64,000 nt of DNA, taken from positions 1,746,118 to 1,810,117 of the forward strand of contig NZ_JADWYS010000001.1 of NCBI RefSeq assembly GCF_015831345.1, read 5' to 3'. Source of the DNA: Caenimonas aquaedulcis. GTDB lineage: Bacteria > Pseudomonadota > Gammaproteobacteria > Burkholderiales > Burkholderiaceae_C. This document shows, piece by piece, positions 51,219 through 59,915 of this stretch. The translations under genes were made by a program, and so were the position numbers. Under the pieces are notes generated by a model, which saw only the letters and a program-made list of their open reading frames with translations, did not search any database and was not told the DNA's origin. Each line of letters begins with the position of its first letter. Within the stretch, counting starts at the first letter, position 1.

Positions 51219-51731
51219 TTACTTCTTCGCGGGCGCCATCGTCGCCGACTCCTGCCTCACGCTGGGCGGGCTGGTGGCATTGCCCGCGGGCGAGTGCGCG
51301 CCGGAGGTTTCCAGGGGCTTTTCCTCGGGCTTGTTGTAGGCGAACGGGCCCGGGTCCGCGCACGGGGGCGGTGGCGCGAAGGCGACCGGCGTTCCCGAGG
51401 GCGCGGACGTCGAGGCGGCGGCCATCGACGCCGACGCCGCACCGGCCGAGCCCGACGCGGCCCTGGCCACCGCCGGTGCCGCGGCAGACGCAGCCTTCGA
51501 TGCCGCCGGCGCCGCCACCGCGGGCGCCGGCTTGCCGGCGGACTTCAGGTACTGCGCGGCGATCTTGTCCTGCACCTTGCAGGTGAGGTAGGCATCCACC
51601 TTGCCCTGCCATGCGGTCTTGGCGGCGGCCTCGTCCGCCTTCGCCTTGGTCGCCGGGTCGGGCGGCGGGATTTTCGCCAGCACGAGCCCGCACACGGCGG
51701 CCAGCAGGGCGGGGGCGAGGAGTCTCTTCAT
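51219..51731 (-). CDS. Ala/Pro-rich exported protein of unknown function (formate dehydrogenase operon)
   Basis: This 170-residue protein has a signal peptide (residues 1-19, LLAPALLAAVCGLVLA) and a mature segment KIPPPDPATKAKADEAAAKTAW containing DAYLTCKVQDKIAAQYLKS. A low-complexity Ala/Ser/Pro stretch follows (about residues 70-115), and PPCADPGPF near residue 125. Two Cys (in LTCKV and PPCAD) could form a disulfide. I recognise no domain. It is 25 bases downstream of the gamma subunit gene and last in the operon, so a periplasmic role with the enzyme is possible. Confidence 0.78.
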   Translation of the reverse strand: MKRLLAPALLAAVCGLVLAKIPPPDPATKAKADEAAAKTAWQGKVDAYLTCKVQDKIAAQYLKSAGKPAPAVAAPAASKAASAAAPAVARAASGSAGAASASMAAASTSAPSGTPVAFAPPPPCADPGPFAYNKPEEKPLETSGAHSPAGNATSPPSVRQESATMAPAKK

Positions 51732-51756
51732 GGGTCGGGGTCTCCTGTGCGGCGCT

Positions 51757-52968
51757 TCAGGCCGTGCGGGGGGTTTCTGCGTCGTTCGCGGCCATCACCG
51801 TCGGGCGGCTGCGCTGCGCGGGGATCTTGCCTGCGGCGATGTCCTCGTACCAGTAGGCGTGGTGCTCCTTCGCCCACTCGTCGCCGACCCAGCCGCGGCG
51901 CATCGCGGTGTAGGCGCCCTTCATGCCGATGGTGCCGATGTAGATGTGGCCGATGAACACGCACATCATGAGGACGGTCGCCGTGTTGTGGATCATGTGC
52001 GCGTACTGCATGCCCATGCGGTCGTATTCGATGCCGGGCATGAGCTTGTCCAGCACCAGCCCGGAGGACACGACGAAGAATCCGAGGACCAGCATGCCGA
52101 ACCAGAAGACGATCTTCTCGCCCGCGTTGAAGCGGCCCGAAGGCGGCTCGTGGCCCTTGCTCCTGCCGAAGAGGCCGCCGCCCTTGAGCAGCCAGTTCAG
52201 GTCGCCGCGGCCGGGGAAGTTGTCGCGCAGGAAGGTGAAGAACATGATCACGAGGGACACCGCGAAGACGGGCCCCGCGAAGTTGTGCAGGCTCTTGAGC
52301 AGCCAGGTGAAGGGCCCGAAGATCGCGCCGCCCACCACCGGCAGGATGAAGAACTTGCCGAAAGCCATGACGATGCCGGAGATCGCGAGGATGCTGAAGG
52401 CGATCGCGTTGGCCCAGTGCGCCGAACGCTCGAACGGCGTGAAGCGCTCGATGCGGTGCTGGCCTTCGTCCACGCCGTGCACGCCGATCGGCCCCTTGGC
52501 GAAGTAGTAGAGCGCGATCGCCCCGAGCACGATCAGCAGCAGGGCGCCACCGTAGGGGATGAGCCAGTTGTTGCGCACCTGCCGCCACGCTTCGCCCGCG
52601 GTCGTGAAGCGCGAGCCGGGATACTGCACCGGCGCCTGGATCAGCACGCCCGCTTCCGGCGCCTGGCTGTGCGGGTAGTTGGTGAAGCCCGCCTGGCCGG
52701 ACACAGCCCCGCGCCACATCGGCGCGTTGTTGCCGGGCTGCACCGCGTTGCGCTGGCCGTTGCTCTGCTTCATGTAATTGGCGTCGGAGCTCGCGTCGGG
52801 CTTCACCTCCGGCTTGACCTCGAAGATGTTCTGCCCCTGGATGCCGTCGTGCTGCGCGGCGGACGCGGCTTGCGCGGGCGGCGCGAGCGGTTCGACCTGC
52901 AGCTTGCCCTGGGCGAACGCGGACACGCTGGCGGCCAGCGCAAGAATCGACAGCACGTGACGCAGCAT
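51757..52968 (-). CDS. fdhC: formate dehydrogenase gamma subunit (cytochrome b)
   Basis: This 403-residue inner-membrane cytochrome b anchors the enzyme and passes electrons to quinone. It has a signal peptide (residues 1-19), an extended periplasmic part up to about residue 140, then hydrophobic helices from WLIPYGGALLLIVLGAIALYY on. Heme-ligand His candidates are in RSAHWANAIAFSILAISG, LHNFAGPVF, HMIHNTATV and FIGHIYIG. The family is usually about 200-360 residues, so the N-terminal extension is long. The start ATG 52968 lies 11 bases after the lipoprotein gene. Confidence 0.88.
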   Translation of the reverse strand: MLRHVLSILALAASVSAFAQGKLQVEPLAPPAQAASAAQHDGIQGQNIFEVKPEVKPDASSDANYMKQSNGQRNAVQPGNNAPMWRGAVSGQAGFTNYPHSQAPEAGVLIQAPVQYPGSRFTTAGEAWRQVRNNWLIPYGGALLLIVLGAIALYYFAKGPIGVHGVDEGQHRIERFTPFERSAHWANAIAFSILAISGIVMAFGKFFILPVVGGAIFGPFTWLLKSLHNFAGPVFAVSLVIMFFTFLRDNFPGRGDLNWLLKGGGLFGRSKGHEPPSGRFNAGEKIVFWFGMLVLGFFVVSSGLVLDKLMPGIEYDRMGMQYAHMIHNTATVLMMCVFIGHIYIGTIGMKGAYTAMRRGWVGDEWAKEHHAYWYEDIAAGKIPAQRSRPTVMAANDAETPRTA

Positions 52969-52979
52969 CGATGAGCCCT

Positions 52980-53204
52980 TCAGTTGACCTTGGTGTAGTC
53001 GTTCTGCCCGTTCTGGGCGCGCGTCTTGAGCTGCTGCTCCCAGCTCGCCTTGTCGCCCGGCTTCCAGCCGGCGGCGGTGAACGACATGCCGGTGCCCTGG
53101 AAGGCCGCCGTGTCCTGCTTCGGGCTGTGGTCGAGGGCCTGGGGCGTCTCTCCGCAGGCGGCGAGCAGCGCGAAGGTCCAGATGACGATGAGTACGCGCT
53201 TCAT
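52980..53204 (-). CDS. small lipoprotein in the formate dehydrogenase operon
   Basis: This 74-residue protein has an N-terminal signal ending in the lipobox LLAACG (Cys18), then a short soluble tail (WKPGDKASWEQQLKTRAQNGQNDYTKV). It is predicted to be anchored in a membrane. The start overlaps the beta subunit stop (ATGA), so production is coupled to the enzyme. I do not recognise a family; it could be an assembly factor for the exported complex. Confidence 0.78.
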   Translation of the reverse strand: MKRVLIVIWTFALLAACGETPQALDHSPKQDTAAFQGTGMSFTAAGWKPGDKASWEQQLKTRAQNGQNDYTKVN

Positions 53205-53818
53205 GACTTCGCTCCCCCGGGCTGGCCGGCCTGCTTCGATCCGTAGGCGGTGCCCCAGCCCCAGGCCTCGGCGCCCTTGCCGCGCTTGACCACGCGGTTG
53301 CGGAAGATGTCCGCCACCACGTCGCCGTCGCCCGCGAGCAGCGCCTTGGTCGAGCACATCTCGGCGCAGGCGGGCAGCTTGCCTTCGGCGAGCCGGTTGC
53401 GGCCGTACTTCTGGAATTCGGCTTCCGAGCCGTTGGCTTCGGGGCCGCCCGCGCAGAAGGTGCACTTGTCCATCTTGCCGCGCACGCCGAAGGTGCCGGC
53501 GGAGGGGAACTGCGGCGCGCCGAAGGGGCACGCATAGCTGCAGTAGCCGCAGCCGATGCAGACATCCTTGTCGTGCAGCACCACGCCTTCGTCGGTGCGG
53601 TAGAAGCAGTTGACGGGACACACCGCCATGCAGGGTGCGTCCGAGCAGTGCATGCACGCGACGGAGATCGAGCGCTCGCCCGGCACGCCGTCGTTGAGCG
53701 TGACGACCCGGCGGCGGTTCACGCCCCACGGGATCTCGTGCTCGTTCTTGCACGCGGTGACGCAACCGTTGCACTCGATGCAGCGCTCCGAGTCGCAGAC
53801 GAATTTCATTCTTGCCAT
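53201..53818 (-). CDS. fdhB: formate dehydrogenase beta subunit (4x 4Fe-4S)
   Basis: This 205-residue iron-sulfur subunit has ferredoxin-type motifs CIECNGCVTACK, CMHCSDAPCMAVCP, CIGCGYCSYACP and a final CTFC plus CAEMC pair. It relays electrons from the Mo subunit to cytochrome b. It is shorter than E. coli FdnH (about 290) because it lacks a C-terminal membrane helix, as in the Fdh3B type. It is 12 bases after the alpha gene. Confidence 0.94.
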   Translation of the reverse strand: MARMKFVCDSERCIECNGCVTACKNEHEIPWGVNRRRVVTLNDGVPGERSISVACMHCSDAPCMAVCPVNCFYRTDEGVVLHDKDVCIGCGYCSYACPFGAPQFPSAGTFGVRGKMDKCTFCAGGPEANGSEAEFQKYGRNRLAEGKLPACAEMCSTKALLAGDGDVVADIFRNRVVKRGKGAEAWGWGTAYGSKQAGQPGGAKS

Positions 53819-53830
53819 ATTCGTTCTCCG

Positions 53831-56806
53831 TTACGCAGTGGCGCGCTCAACGTTGCAGATCGTGGTCTTGGTCTCTTGCATCATCGTCACGCTGTCGTAG
53901 CCGTAGGTCGTGCCGGTGTTCACGGCCTCGCCGCGCACCACCGGCGCCGCGCCGTTGGGGTAGTAGGCGAGCATGTCGGCGCCCTGCCAGCGGCCCGAGA
54001 AGTGGAACGGCATCCAGCAGGTGTCCGGGCCGACGCGCTCGGTGAGCATCGCCTGCACGTTGAGGCGCGCGCCGGTGGGCGTGTTCACCCACACGCGCTC
54101 GCCGTTGCGGATGCCGCGCGCCGCCGCCGCCTTCGGGTTGATCTCGATGAAGGCTTCCTGCTGCAACTCGGCGAGCCAGGGGTTGGATCGCGTCTCCTCG
54201 CCGCCGCCCTCGTATTCCGTCAGGCGGCCCGAGGTCAGGATGAGCGGGAATTTCTCAGCGACCTTGTCGGTGACGTTCTTCTGCTGCAGCGACTTGTAGA
54301 GCGTGGGCAGGCGCCAGAACGCCTTCTTGTCGTCGTGCGACGGGTACTTGGCGACCAGGTCCGGGCGCGTGCTGTAGATCGGCTCGCGGTGTTGCGGGAT
54401 GCCGTCGGGGAAGTTCCACACCACGGCCCGCGCCTTCGCATTGCCGAACACATGGCAGCCATGGTTCTTCATCACGACGCGGATGATGCCGCCGGAGTTG
54501 TCGGTCTTCCAGTTCTTGCCTTCCGCGGCCGCCTTCTCGACGTCGGTGAGTTCCTCCCACCAGCCGAGCTTCTTGACCAGCACGTGGTCGAATTCGGGAT
54601 AGCCCGTCTGGATGTCCGCGCCCTTGGACGCGGAGCCGTCTTCGGCCAGCAGGTTGACGCCGTTGCGCTCCACGCCGAAGTTCGCGCGGAAGTTGCCGCC
54701 GCCGTCCATCACGTGCTTGCTGGTGTCGTACAGGTTGGGCGAGCCGGGGTGCTTGAGCTCCGGGGTGCCGAAGCACGGCCACGGCAGGCCGAAGTAATCG
54801 CCCGTGAGGTCGTAGCCGGTGACCGGGTCCTTGCCGCCCTTGGACTTGAGCGTCTTCACGTCGAAGTTGGCCATGTTGCGCATGTGCGCCTTGAGCCGCT
54901 CCGGGCTCTGCCCCGTGTAGCCGATGGACCAGCAGGACTTGTTCACCTCGCGCAGGATGTCCTCCGGCAAGGGCTCGTCCATGCCCTTGACCTTCTGCAT
55001 CTTGTAGTTCTTGACCAGTTCCTTGCCGAAGCCGAGCTTTTCGGCGAGCTGGTACATGATCATGTGGTCGGTGCGGCTCTCCCACAGCGGCTCGATGACC
55101 TTCTCGCGCCACTGGATCGAGCGGTTCGACGCCGTGACGGAGCCGCTCGTCTCGAACTGCGTGGCGGCCGGCAGCAGGTATACCGCGCGGTTGGCGTTCA
55201 GGTCTTCCGGCTTGCCCGGCATCGCCGCCATGGCGGCGGTGGCCGAGGGATACGGGTCGACGACCACCAGCAGGTCGAGCTTGTCCATCGCCCGCTTCAT
55301 CTCCAGGCCGCGCGTCTGCGAGTTCGGCGCATGGCCCCAGAAGACGACGCCGCGCAGGTTCGGGTCCTGGTCGATGAGTTCGTTCTTCTCGAGGACGCCG
55401 TCGATCCAGCGCGACACCGTGATGCCGGGCTTGCTCATCATGCCGACGTTGGCGAAGCGGCCCTTGATCCAGTCGTAGTCGACGCCCCAGGCCTTGGCGA
55501 AATGCCGCCAGGAGCCTTCGACGATGCCGTAGTAGCCGGGCAGCGAGTCGGGATTCGGGCCGATGTCGGTCGCGCCCTGCACGTTGTCGTGGCCGCGGAA
55601 GATGTTCGCGCCGCCGCCGGACACGCCGACGTTGCCGAGCGCGAGCTGCACGATGCAAGAGGCACGCACCATCGCGTTGCCGATGGTGTGCTGCGTCTGG
55701 CCCATGCACCACACGAGCGTGGACGGGCGGTTCATCGCCATCATCTGCGCGACCTTGAACATCTGCGCCTCGGGCACGCCGCAGGCTTCCTCGACCTTGT
55801 CCGGCGTCCACTTCGCCATGACGTCGGCCTTGACCTCTTCCATGCCGTAGACGCGGTCGTTGATGTACTTCTTGTCTTCCCAGCCGTTCTTGAAGATGTG
55901 GTACAGCAGGCCGAAGAGGAAGGGGATGTCGGAGCCGGAGCGGATGCGCACGTACTCGTCGGCCTTCGCGGCGGTGCGCGTGAAGCGCGGGTCCACCACG
56001 ATCATCTTGCAGCCGTTTTCCTTGGAGTGCAGCATGTGCAGCATGCTCACCGGGTGGGCCTCGGCGGCGTTGGAGCCGATGTACAACGCGCACTTGCTGT
56101 TCTGCATGTCGTTGTACGAATTGGTCATGGCGCCGTAGCCCCACGTGTTCGCGACGCCCGCGACGGTGGTGGAGTGGCAGATGCGCGCCTGGTGGTCGCA
56201 GTTGTTGCTGCCCCACAGGCTCACGAACTTGCGCATCAGGTACGCCTGCTCGTTGCTGTGCTTGGAGGACCCGACCCAGTACACCGACTCGGGGCCGCTC
56301 GCCTTGCGCAGCTCCAGGATCTTCGCGCTGATTTCATTGAGCGCCGTGTCCCAGCTGATGCGCTCGTACTTGCCGTTGACCAGCTTCATGGGGTAGCGCA
56401 GGCGGAACTCGCCGTGGCCGTGCTCGCGGATCGCCGCGCCCTTGGCGCAATGCGCGCCGAGGTTGATCGGCGAGTCGAACACCGGCTCCTGGCGCACCCA
56501 CACGCCGTTTTCCACCACCGCGTCGATCGCGCAGCCCACCGAGCAGTGGCTGCAGACGGTGCGCTTCACCTCGACCTTGCCCTGCCCGATGCCGACGGCG
56601 GCGCCGTCGGCCGCCCGGGCTTTCTTCACGAGCGTGAGCGAAGACGCGGCGATGCCGACGCCCACGCCGAGCCCCGAGCGGCGCAGGAACGCGCGCCGGT
56701 CCATCGTCGGAAGCGCCGTGGACAGGCCGCGGTGCAGGCTGTGCAGGAACGGCGAGCGGGCGCCCGGGGCGGCGGCGCCCATTTTTTTGGTCAGCAACAT
56801 GGTCAT
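53831..56806 (-). CDS. fdhA: formate dehydrogenase alpha subunit (Mo-bis-MGD, Cys type)
   Basis: This 991-residue catalytic subunit oxidises formate to CO2. The twin-arginine signal MDRRAFLRRSG starts at residue 35, so the protein is exported folded. The first 4Fe-4S cluster uses Cys85, Cys88, Cys92 and Cys120. The Mo ligand position is Cys210 in QARICHSTT, where many homologues have selenocysteine, so no SECIS is required. The C-terminal DMSO-reductase-type domain (ILTSGRLTEYEGGGE, MPFHFSGRWQGADML) is complete. Cofactor sulfuration depends on FdhD; folding and export probably use the TorD-type chaperone nearby. Confidence 0.96.
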   Translation of the reverse strand: MTMLLTKKMGAAAPGARSPFLHSLHRGLSTALPTMDRRAFLRRSGLGVGVGIAASSLTLVKKARAADGAAVGIGQGKVEVKRTVCSHCSVGCAIDAVVENGVWVRQEPVFDSPINLGAHCAKGAAIREHGHGEFRLRYPMKLVNGKYERISWDTALNEISAKILELRKASGPESVYWVGSSKHSNEQAYLMRKFVSLWGSNNCDHQARICHSTTVAGVANTWGYGAMTNSYNDMQNSKCALYIGSNAAEAHPVSMLHMLHSKENGCKMIVVDPRFTRTAAKADEYVRIRSGSDIPFLFGLLYHIFKNGWEDKKYINDRVYGMEEVKADVMAKWTPDKVEEACGVPEAQMFKVAQMMAMNRPSTLVWCMGQTQHTIGNAMVRASCIVQLALGNVGVSGGGANIFRGHDNVQGATDIGPNPDSLPGYYGIVEGSWRHFAKAWGVDYDWIKGRFANVGMMSKPGITVSRWIDGVLEKNELIDQDPNLRGVVFWGHAPNSQTRGLEMKRAMDKLDLLVVVDPYPSATAAMAAMPGKPEDLNANRAVYLLPAATQFETSGSVTASNRSIQWREKVIEPLWESRTDHMIMYQLAEKLGFGKELVKNYKMQKVKGMDEPLPEDILREVNKSCWSIGYTGQSPERLKAHMRNMANFDVKTLKSKGGKDPVTGYDLTGDYFGLPWPCFGTPELKHPGSPNLYDTSKHVMDGGGNFRANFGVERNGVNLLAEDGSASKGADIQTGYPEFDHVLVKKLGWWEELTDVEKAAAEGKNWKTDNSGGIIRVVMKNHGCHVFGNAKARAVVWNFPDGIPQHREPIYSTRPDLVAKYPSHDDKKAFWRLPTLYKSLQQKNVTDKVAEKFPLILTSGRLTEYEGGGEETRSNPWLAELQQEAFIEINPKAAAARGIRNGERVWVNTPTGARLNVQAMLTERVGPDTCWMPFHFSGRWQGADMLAYYPNGAAPVVRGEAVNTGTTYGYDSVTMMQETKTTICNVERATA

Positions 56807-56821
56807 GACTCCGTGCGGGAG

Positions 56822-57028
56822 TTAGATGAGGGTGGTCTTGTAGTACCGCTTGACGTGATCGGTCAGCTGGTAGCCGCCGCCGTTCTCCGGCGGGGGTTTG
56901 AGTTCGGGAACCGCCACGGTGGGCGGCTGGGCGCCGGGCAGGAGGCTCGCGGCCGCGGCGAGAGCCCCCGCGGTTCCCGCGCCGGCGAACAGCGTCCGGC
57001 GCGAAAGCGTGGCTTTTGGTTGGCTCAT
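56822..57028 (-). CDS. formate dehydrogenase region TAT target protein
   Basis: This 68-residue protein has a twin-arginine signal (LSRRTLFAGAGTAGALAAAASLLPGA, residues 9-34) and ends in GGYQLTDHVKRYYKTTLI. This matches the small 'formate dehydrogenase region TAT target' family, whose role is not known. It is the first gene of the operon, 15 bases before the alpha subunit. The ATG at 57028 has AGGAGA close upstream. Confidence 0.88.
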   Translation of the reverse strand: MSQPKATLSRRTLFAGAGTAGALAAAASLLPGAQPPTVAVPELKPPPENGGGYQLTDHVKRYYKTTLI

Positions 57029-57077
57029 GGTGTGTCTCCTGGCGCCCGTTAGGAATTGAACTGCATATCCTTGGACG

Positions 57078-57106
57078 AATGTAGCCTGCGCACCAGCCTT
57101 GTGCAA
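57078..57106 (-). promoter_or_regulatory. Promoter of the formate dehydrogenase operon
   Basis: On the minus strand TTGCAC (57,106-57,101), a 17-base spacer and TACATT (57,083-57,078) form a good sigma-70 promoter. The expected start near 57,070 gives a leader of about 40 bases before the TAT target gene. Confidence 0.7.
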
Positions 57107-57132
57107 GCATGCAAACACCGGTGTGTTCGCCG

Positions 57133-57149
57133 CGTCGCAATCTGCGACG
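57133..57149. promoter_or_regulatory. Perfect 7-base palindrome upstream of the fdh promoter
   Basis: CGTCGCA, ATC and TGCGACG form a perfect 7+3+7 inverted repeat, centred about 38 bases upstream of the -35 box and between the torD end and the fdh promoter. It may be an operator or the stem of a terminator for torD; no T-run follows. Confidence 0.45.
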
Positions 57150-57201
57150 GCCGCGCGCCGCATGCTGCAACGCACCATGCTCGGCGCGTTCAAACGAACG
57201 T

Positions 57202-57834
57202 TCAATCGAGCATGTCGAAGCCCTGCGCCTCGACGCCCATGAACGCGCGCGTGAACGCCGCGAGCGCCGCATAGAAGCGCGCGCGCGGGTGCGCCGCCAG
57301 CGCGTCGCACATGGCCGTGGCCCAGGGCTGCACGTGCGCGGCGAAGAACTCCTGCTGGCGCGCGAGGTTGCACACTTCCACCTCGTCGCCCGCGATGAGG
57401 TAGCGCATGACCTCGCACAGGTAGGCGATGTGGTCCTCGGTCTCGGGCATCTCGTCGCCGCGCGCGAGCCCGAGCGACGCGAGGTCGGTGCGCAGCTTCG
57501 CGAGCGGCCGCTCGTTGAGGAAGCCGCTCAGGTAGTGCGAGCCGAAGAGGTAGACGTCGGGCTTGCCCACGCCGCCGAAGAGCGCGTCGTATTCGCGCGC
57601 GATCTCCTCGTCGCCCATCGCCCGCGCGGCGGCAACGACGCCGCGCCAGGGCTCCTCGAGGAACCCGCCGGCGGCCGGCGCCTCGGTCACCGCCACGCGC
57701 AGGTCCGCGAGCAGCGCGGGTTCGGGCGGTGCATAAAACAACAGCGCGAGCAGGCCGTAGACCTCGGCCCGCGCGGTTTCCTCGTCCAGCGCCGACGACT
57801 GCGGCGGCGAACGGCCGGTCTGCGCGCTGTTCAT
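57202..57834 (-). CDS. TorD/DmsD family molecular chaperone
   Basis: This 210-residue all-helical chaperone for Mo enzymes binds the TAT signal or core of the apo-enzyme. Conserved family stretches are EVYGLLALLFYAPPEPALLA and EYDALFGGVGKPDVYLFGSHYLSGFLNERPLAKLR, with the ETEDHIAYLCEVMRYLI segment following. It is likely the dedicated chaperone of the formate dehydrogenase downstream. The start overlaps the polyferredoxin stop (ATGA). Confidence 0.88.
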   Translation of the reverse strand: MNSAQTGRSPPQSSALDEETARAEVYGLLALLFYAPPEPALLADLRVAVTEAPAAGGFLEEPWRGVVAAARAMGDEEIAREYDALFGGVGKPDVYLFGSHYLSGFLNERPLAKLRTDLASLGLARGDEMPETEDHIAYLCEVMRYLIAGDEVEVCNLARQQEFFAAHVQPWATAMCDALAAHPRARFYAALAAFTRAFMGVEAQGFDMLD

Positions 57835-59915
57835 AGGTCGGTGATCTTCGTTTCGTCGGTGCTCGAATGGATGTCGATCACCCGGCAGTCGCCGCACATC
57901 TTCAGGCGCTCGAGCGCCGCGCCCTGGAACATCGAGTGGCCCGCAAGCTTGCCCAGCATGGCCTCGATCGCCTTGAGCGTGCCAAAAGGCTTGCCGCAGC
58001 GGATGCAGCCATAGGGCTGCGTTTCGTTGAGCACGCGTGGCTCCTTGCGCTGCGGCGTGGTGAGCAGGCGCGGCACGAGCGTGATCGCGTCCTCCGGGCA
58101 CGTCTGCTCGCACAGGCCGCACTGCACGCAGTTTTTCTCGACCATGCGCAGCTGCGGCAACTGCGGGTTGTCCAGCAGCGCGTTCGACGGGCAGGCGCCG
58201 ACGCAGCTCAGGCAGAGCGTGCACTTGTCCTTGTCCACTTCTATCGCGCCGAAGGGCGAGCCGGCCGCGGGCAGGGCGATCGCATCCGCGCGCTGAGGCG
58301 CATGCTCGACCAGGTGGTCGATCGCCAGTTCGAGCGTCGCGCGCTTTTCCTGTGCCAGCGCGAAGCGCGCAGGCGTGGCCACGGCGCGCGGCCGGTGGGC
58401 CGCGAGCTGGACGAGTTCCTGGTCGAGCGCGGGCACCGTGCGCGCCTGGATGAGGCGAAAGTGCGACCCGGCATAGCCCAGGCCATTGAGGATCGCATCC
58501 GCCACATCCATCTGCGCGCGCAGCGCCTGCAGGTACTGCGGCGCTTCCTCGCCTGCCGCGAGCACCGCGACTTGCGTCGCGCCCAGCGCGATGGCGGACA
58601 GCCAGACGTCCAGGCCGATGCTGGCCGTGTGCCACACCGGCACGGGAATGACATGCGCGGGGACACCGGCGGCGCGCTTGAGCTGCGCGGCGCGGCCCAG
58701 CGCCTCGACGAGTTCGCGGCCCTTCTCGTGGCTGTGCAACAGGACCACGGCGTCGCGTCCGCCGGCCTTCGCGTAGGTGCCGAGCAAGGTCCGCAGCTTG
58801 TCGCCCTGCTCGCCCGCGCGTGGATAGGCGAAGGTAAGCGCACCGGTAGGGCATACGGTGGTGCACGCGCCGCAACCGACGCACAGGTTCGGGTTGACCT
58901 TGACCTGCTGGCGCGACTTCTCGCTGGAGATCGCCTCGGCCGAACACACGTCGATGCACGCGTTGCAGCCCACCGTTTCGTTGCGGCTGTGCGCGCAGAG
59001 CTTTTGCTTGTACTGGAAGAACTTCGGCTTCTCGAATTCGCCGACCAGGCCGCGCAGTTCGAGGAGCGTGGACAGGCTGCGCGGATCGGCGGGATCGGGA
59101 ACATGGAAATAGCCCTGCGGCGGCGCGTGCTGCCGGAACGCCGCTTCGGCGCGCAGGTCCAGCACGAGGTGGAAGGCTTCGCTGAAGGCCTGCGCGGGTC
59201 GGTCGAAATCGATCGCGCCGGCCGCTTCGCACACCTGGACGCAGGCGCGGTGCGACGTGCACTTGTCCATGTCGACCTGGTAGTCCAGGCCGATCGCCTG
59301 CTCCGGGCAGGCGACGACGCAGGCGTTGCAGCGCGTGCACAGGTCGAGGTCGATCGCGTTGTCGCGTGTCCACTTCAACTCGAAGGCGCCGAGCCAGCCC
59401 GCCAGCGCGTCGATGCGCCCGCCCAGCACGGGGTACCTGCGCTCCTGCGCGCCGGCGCCGCCCTGCGTGAAGAGCGTGATGTCGAGCACGTCCGCCAGCA
59501 TGGCGGCGGCACGTTCGGCATCGTCGAGTTCGCCGATGATCACGAGGCGGCCCGCGCTTTTGTAGGTGACGACGGGGACGGGTTCCGGCTCGGGCAGGTG
59601 CGCCGCGGCGAGCAACGCCGCGATCTTGGGCATGGCCTTGGGCGCATCCGCGCTCCAGCCACCGGTTTCGCGGATGTTGACGAAGCGGATCGGGGACACG
59701 GCGCCCTCGGTGTTCCCGCCCAGCTCGGCGAAGAGCCGCTTTTCCTGGGTGCAGGCGACGACGACGTCGCCGCCGCTCCTGATCGCGCTCTGGAAGTCGC
59801 CGGCTTCGCGCCGGCACAGGCTGCTATGCAGCGTCAGGTTCTCGCCCAGTGCCGCGCCCAGGGTCTTCTCCTGCAGCGGCATGGTCTTGTTGCAATCGCA
59901 AATCAGCGTCGGCAT
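57831..59915 (-). CDS. 4Fe-4S polyferredoxin of the formate dehydrogenase region
   Basis: This 694-residue protein has six ferredoxin-type motifs: CTRCNACVVACP, CTSHRACVQVC, GCNACIDVC, CVGCGACTTVCP, CTLCLSCVGACP and CVQCGLCEQTCP. A C-terminal CIRCG...CGDC pair may bind zinc or iron-sulfur. The N-terminus MPTLICDCNKTMPLQ is typical of the family. Proteins of this kind lie by formate dehydrogenase clusters in beta- and gammaproteobacteria and are thought to act in electron transfer or maturation. It starts inside the DUF3306 gene (92-base overlap). Confidence 0.88.
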   Translation of the reverse strand: MPTLICDCNKTMPLQEKTLGAALGENLTLHSSLCRREAGDFQSAIRSGGDVVVACTQEKRLFAELGGNTEGAVSPIRFVNIRETGGWSADAPKAMPKIAALLAAAHLPEPEPVPVVTYKSAGRLVIIGELDDAERAAAMLADVLDITLFTQGGAGAQERRYPVLGGRIDALAGWLGAFELKWTRDNAIDLDLCTRCNACVVACPEQAIGLDYQVDMDKCTSHRACVQVCEAAGAIDFDRPAQAFSEAFHLVLDLRAEAAFRQHAPPQGYFHVPDPADPRSLSTLLELRGLVGEFEKPKFFQYKQKLCAHSRNETVGCNACIDVCSAEAISSEKSRQQVKVNPNLCVGCGACTTVCPTGALTFAYPRAGEQGDKLRTLLGTYAKAGGRDAVVLLHSHEKGRELVEALGRAAQLKRAAGVPAHVIPVPVWHTASIGLDVWLSAIALGATQVAVLAAGEEAPQYLQALRAQMDVADAILNGLGYAGSHFRLIQARTVPALDQELVQLAAHRPRAVATPARFALAQEKRATLELAIDHLVEHAPQRADAIALPAAGSPFGAIEVDKDKCTLCLSCVGACPSNALLDNPQLPQLRMVEKNCVQCGLCEQTCPEDAITLVPRLLTTPQRKEPRVLNETQPYGCIRCGKPFGTLKAIEAMLGKLAGHSMFQGAALERLKMCGDCRVIDIHSSTDETKITDL

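Noticed and set aside
56807..56821. Possible selenocysteine formate dehydrogenase
   Set aside because: The Mo ligand position is a Cys codon (residue 210), with no in-frame TGA. No selenocysteine insertion is needed.
53573..57052. Long plus-strand open frame (1,159 codons) opposite the formate dehydrogenase genes
   Set aside because: The minus strand encodes complete, motif-rich fdhA and fdhB. The opposite frame has only low-complexity Arg/His/Val sequence.
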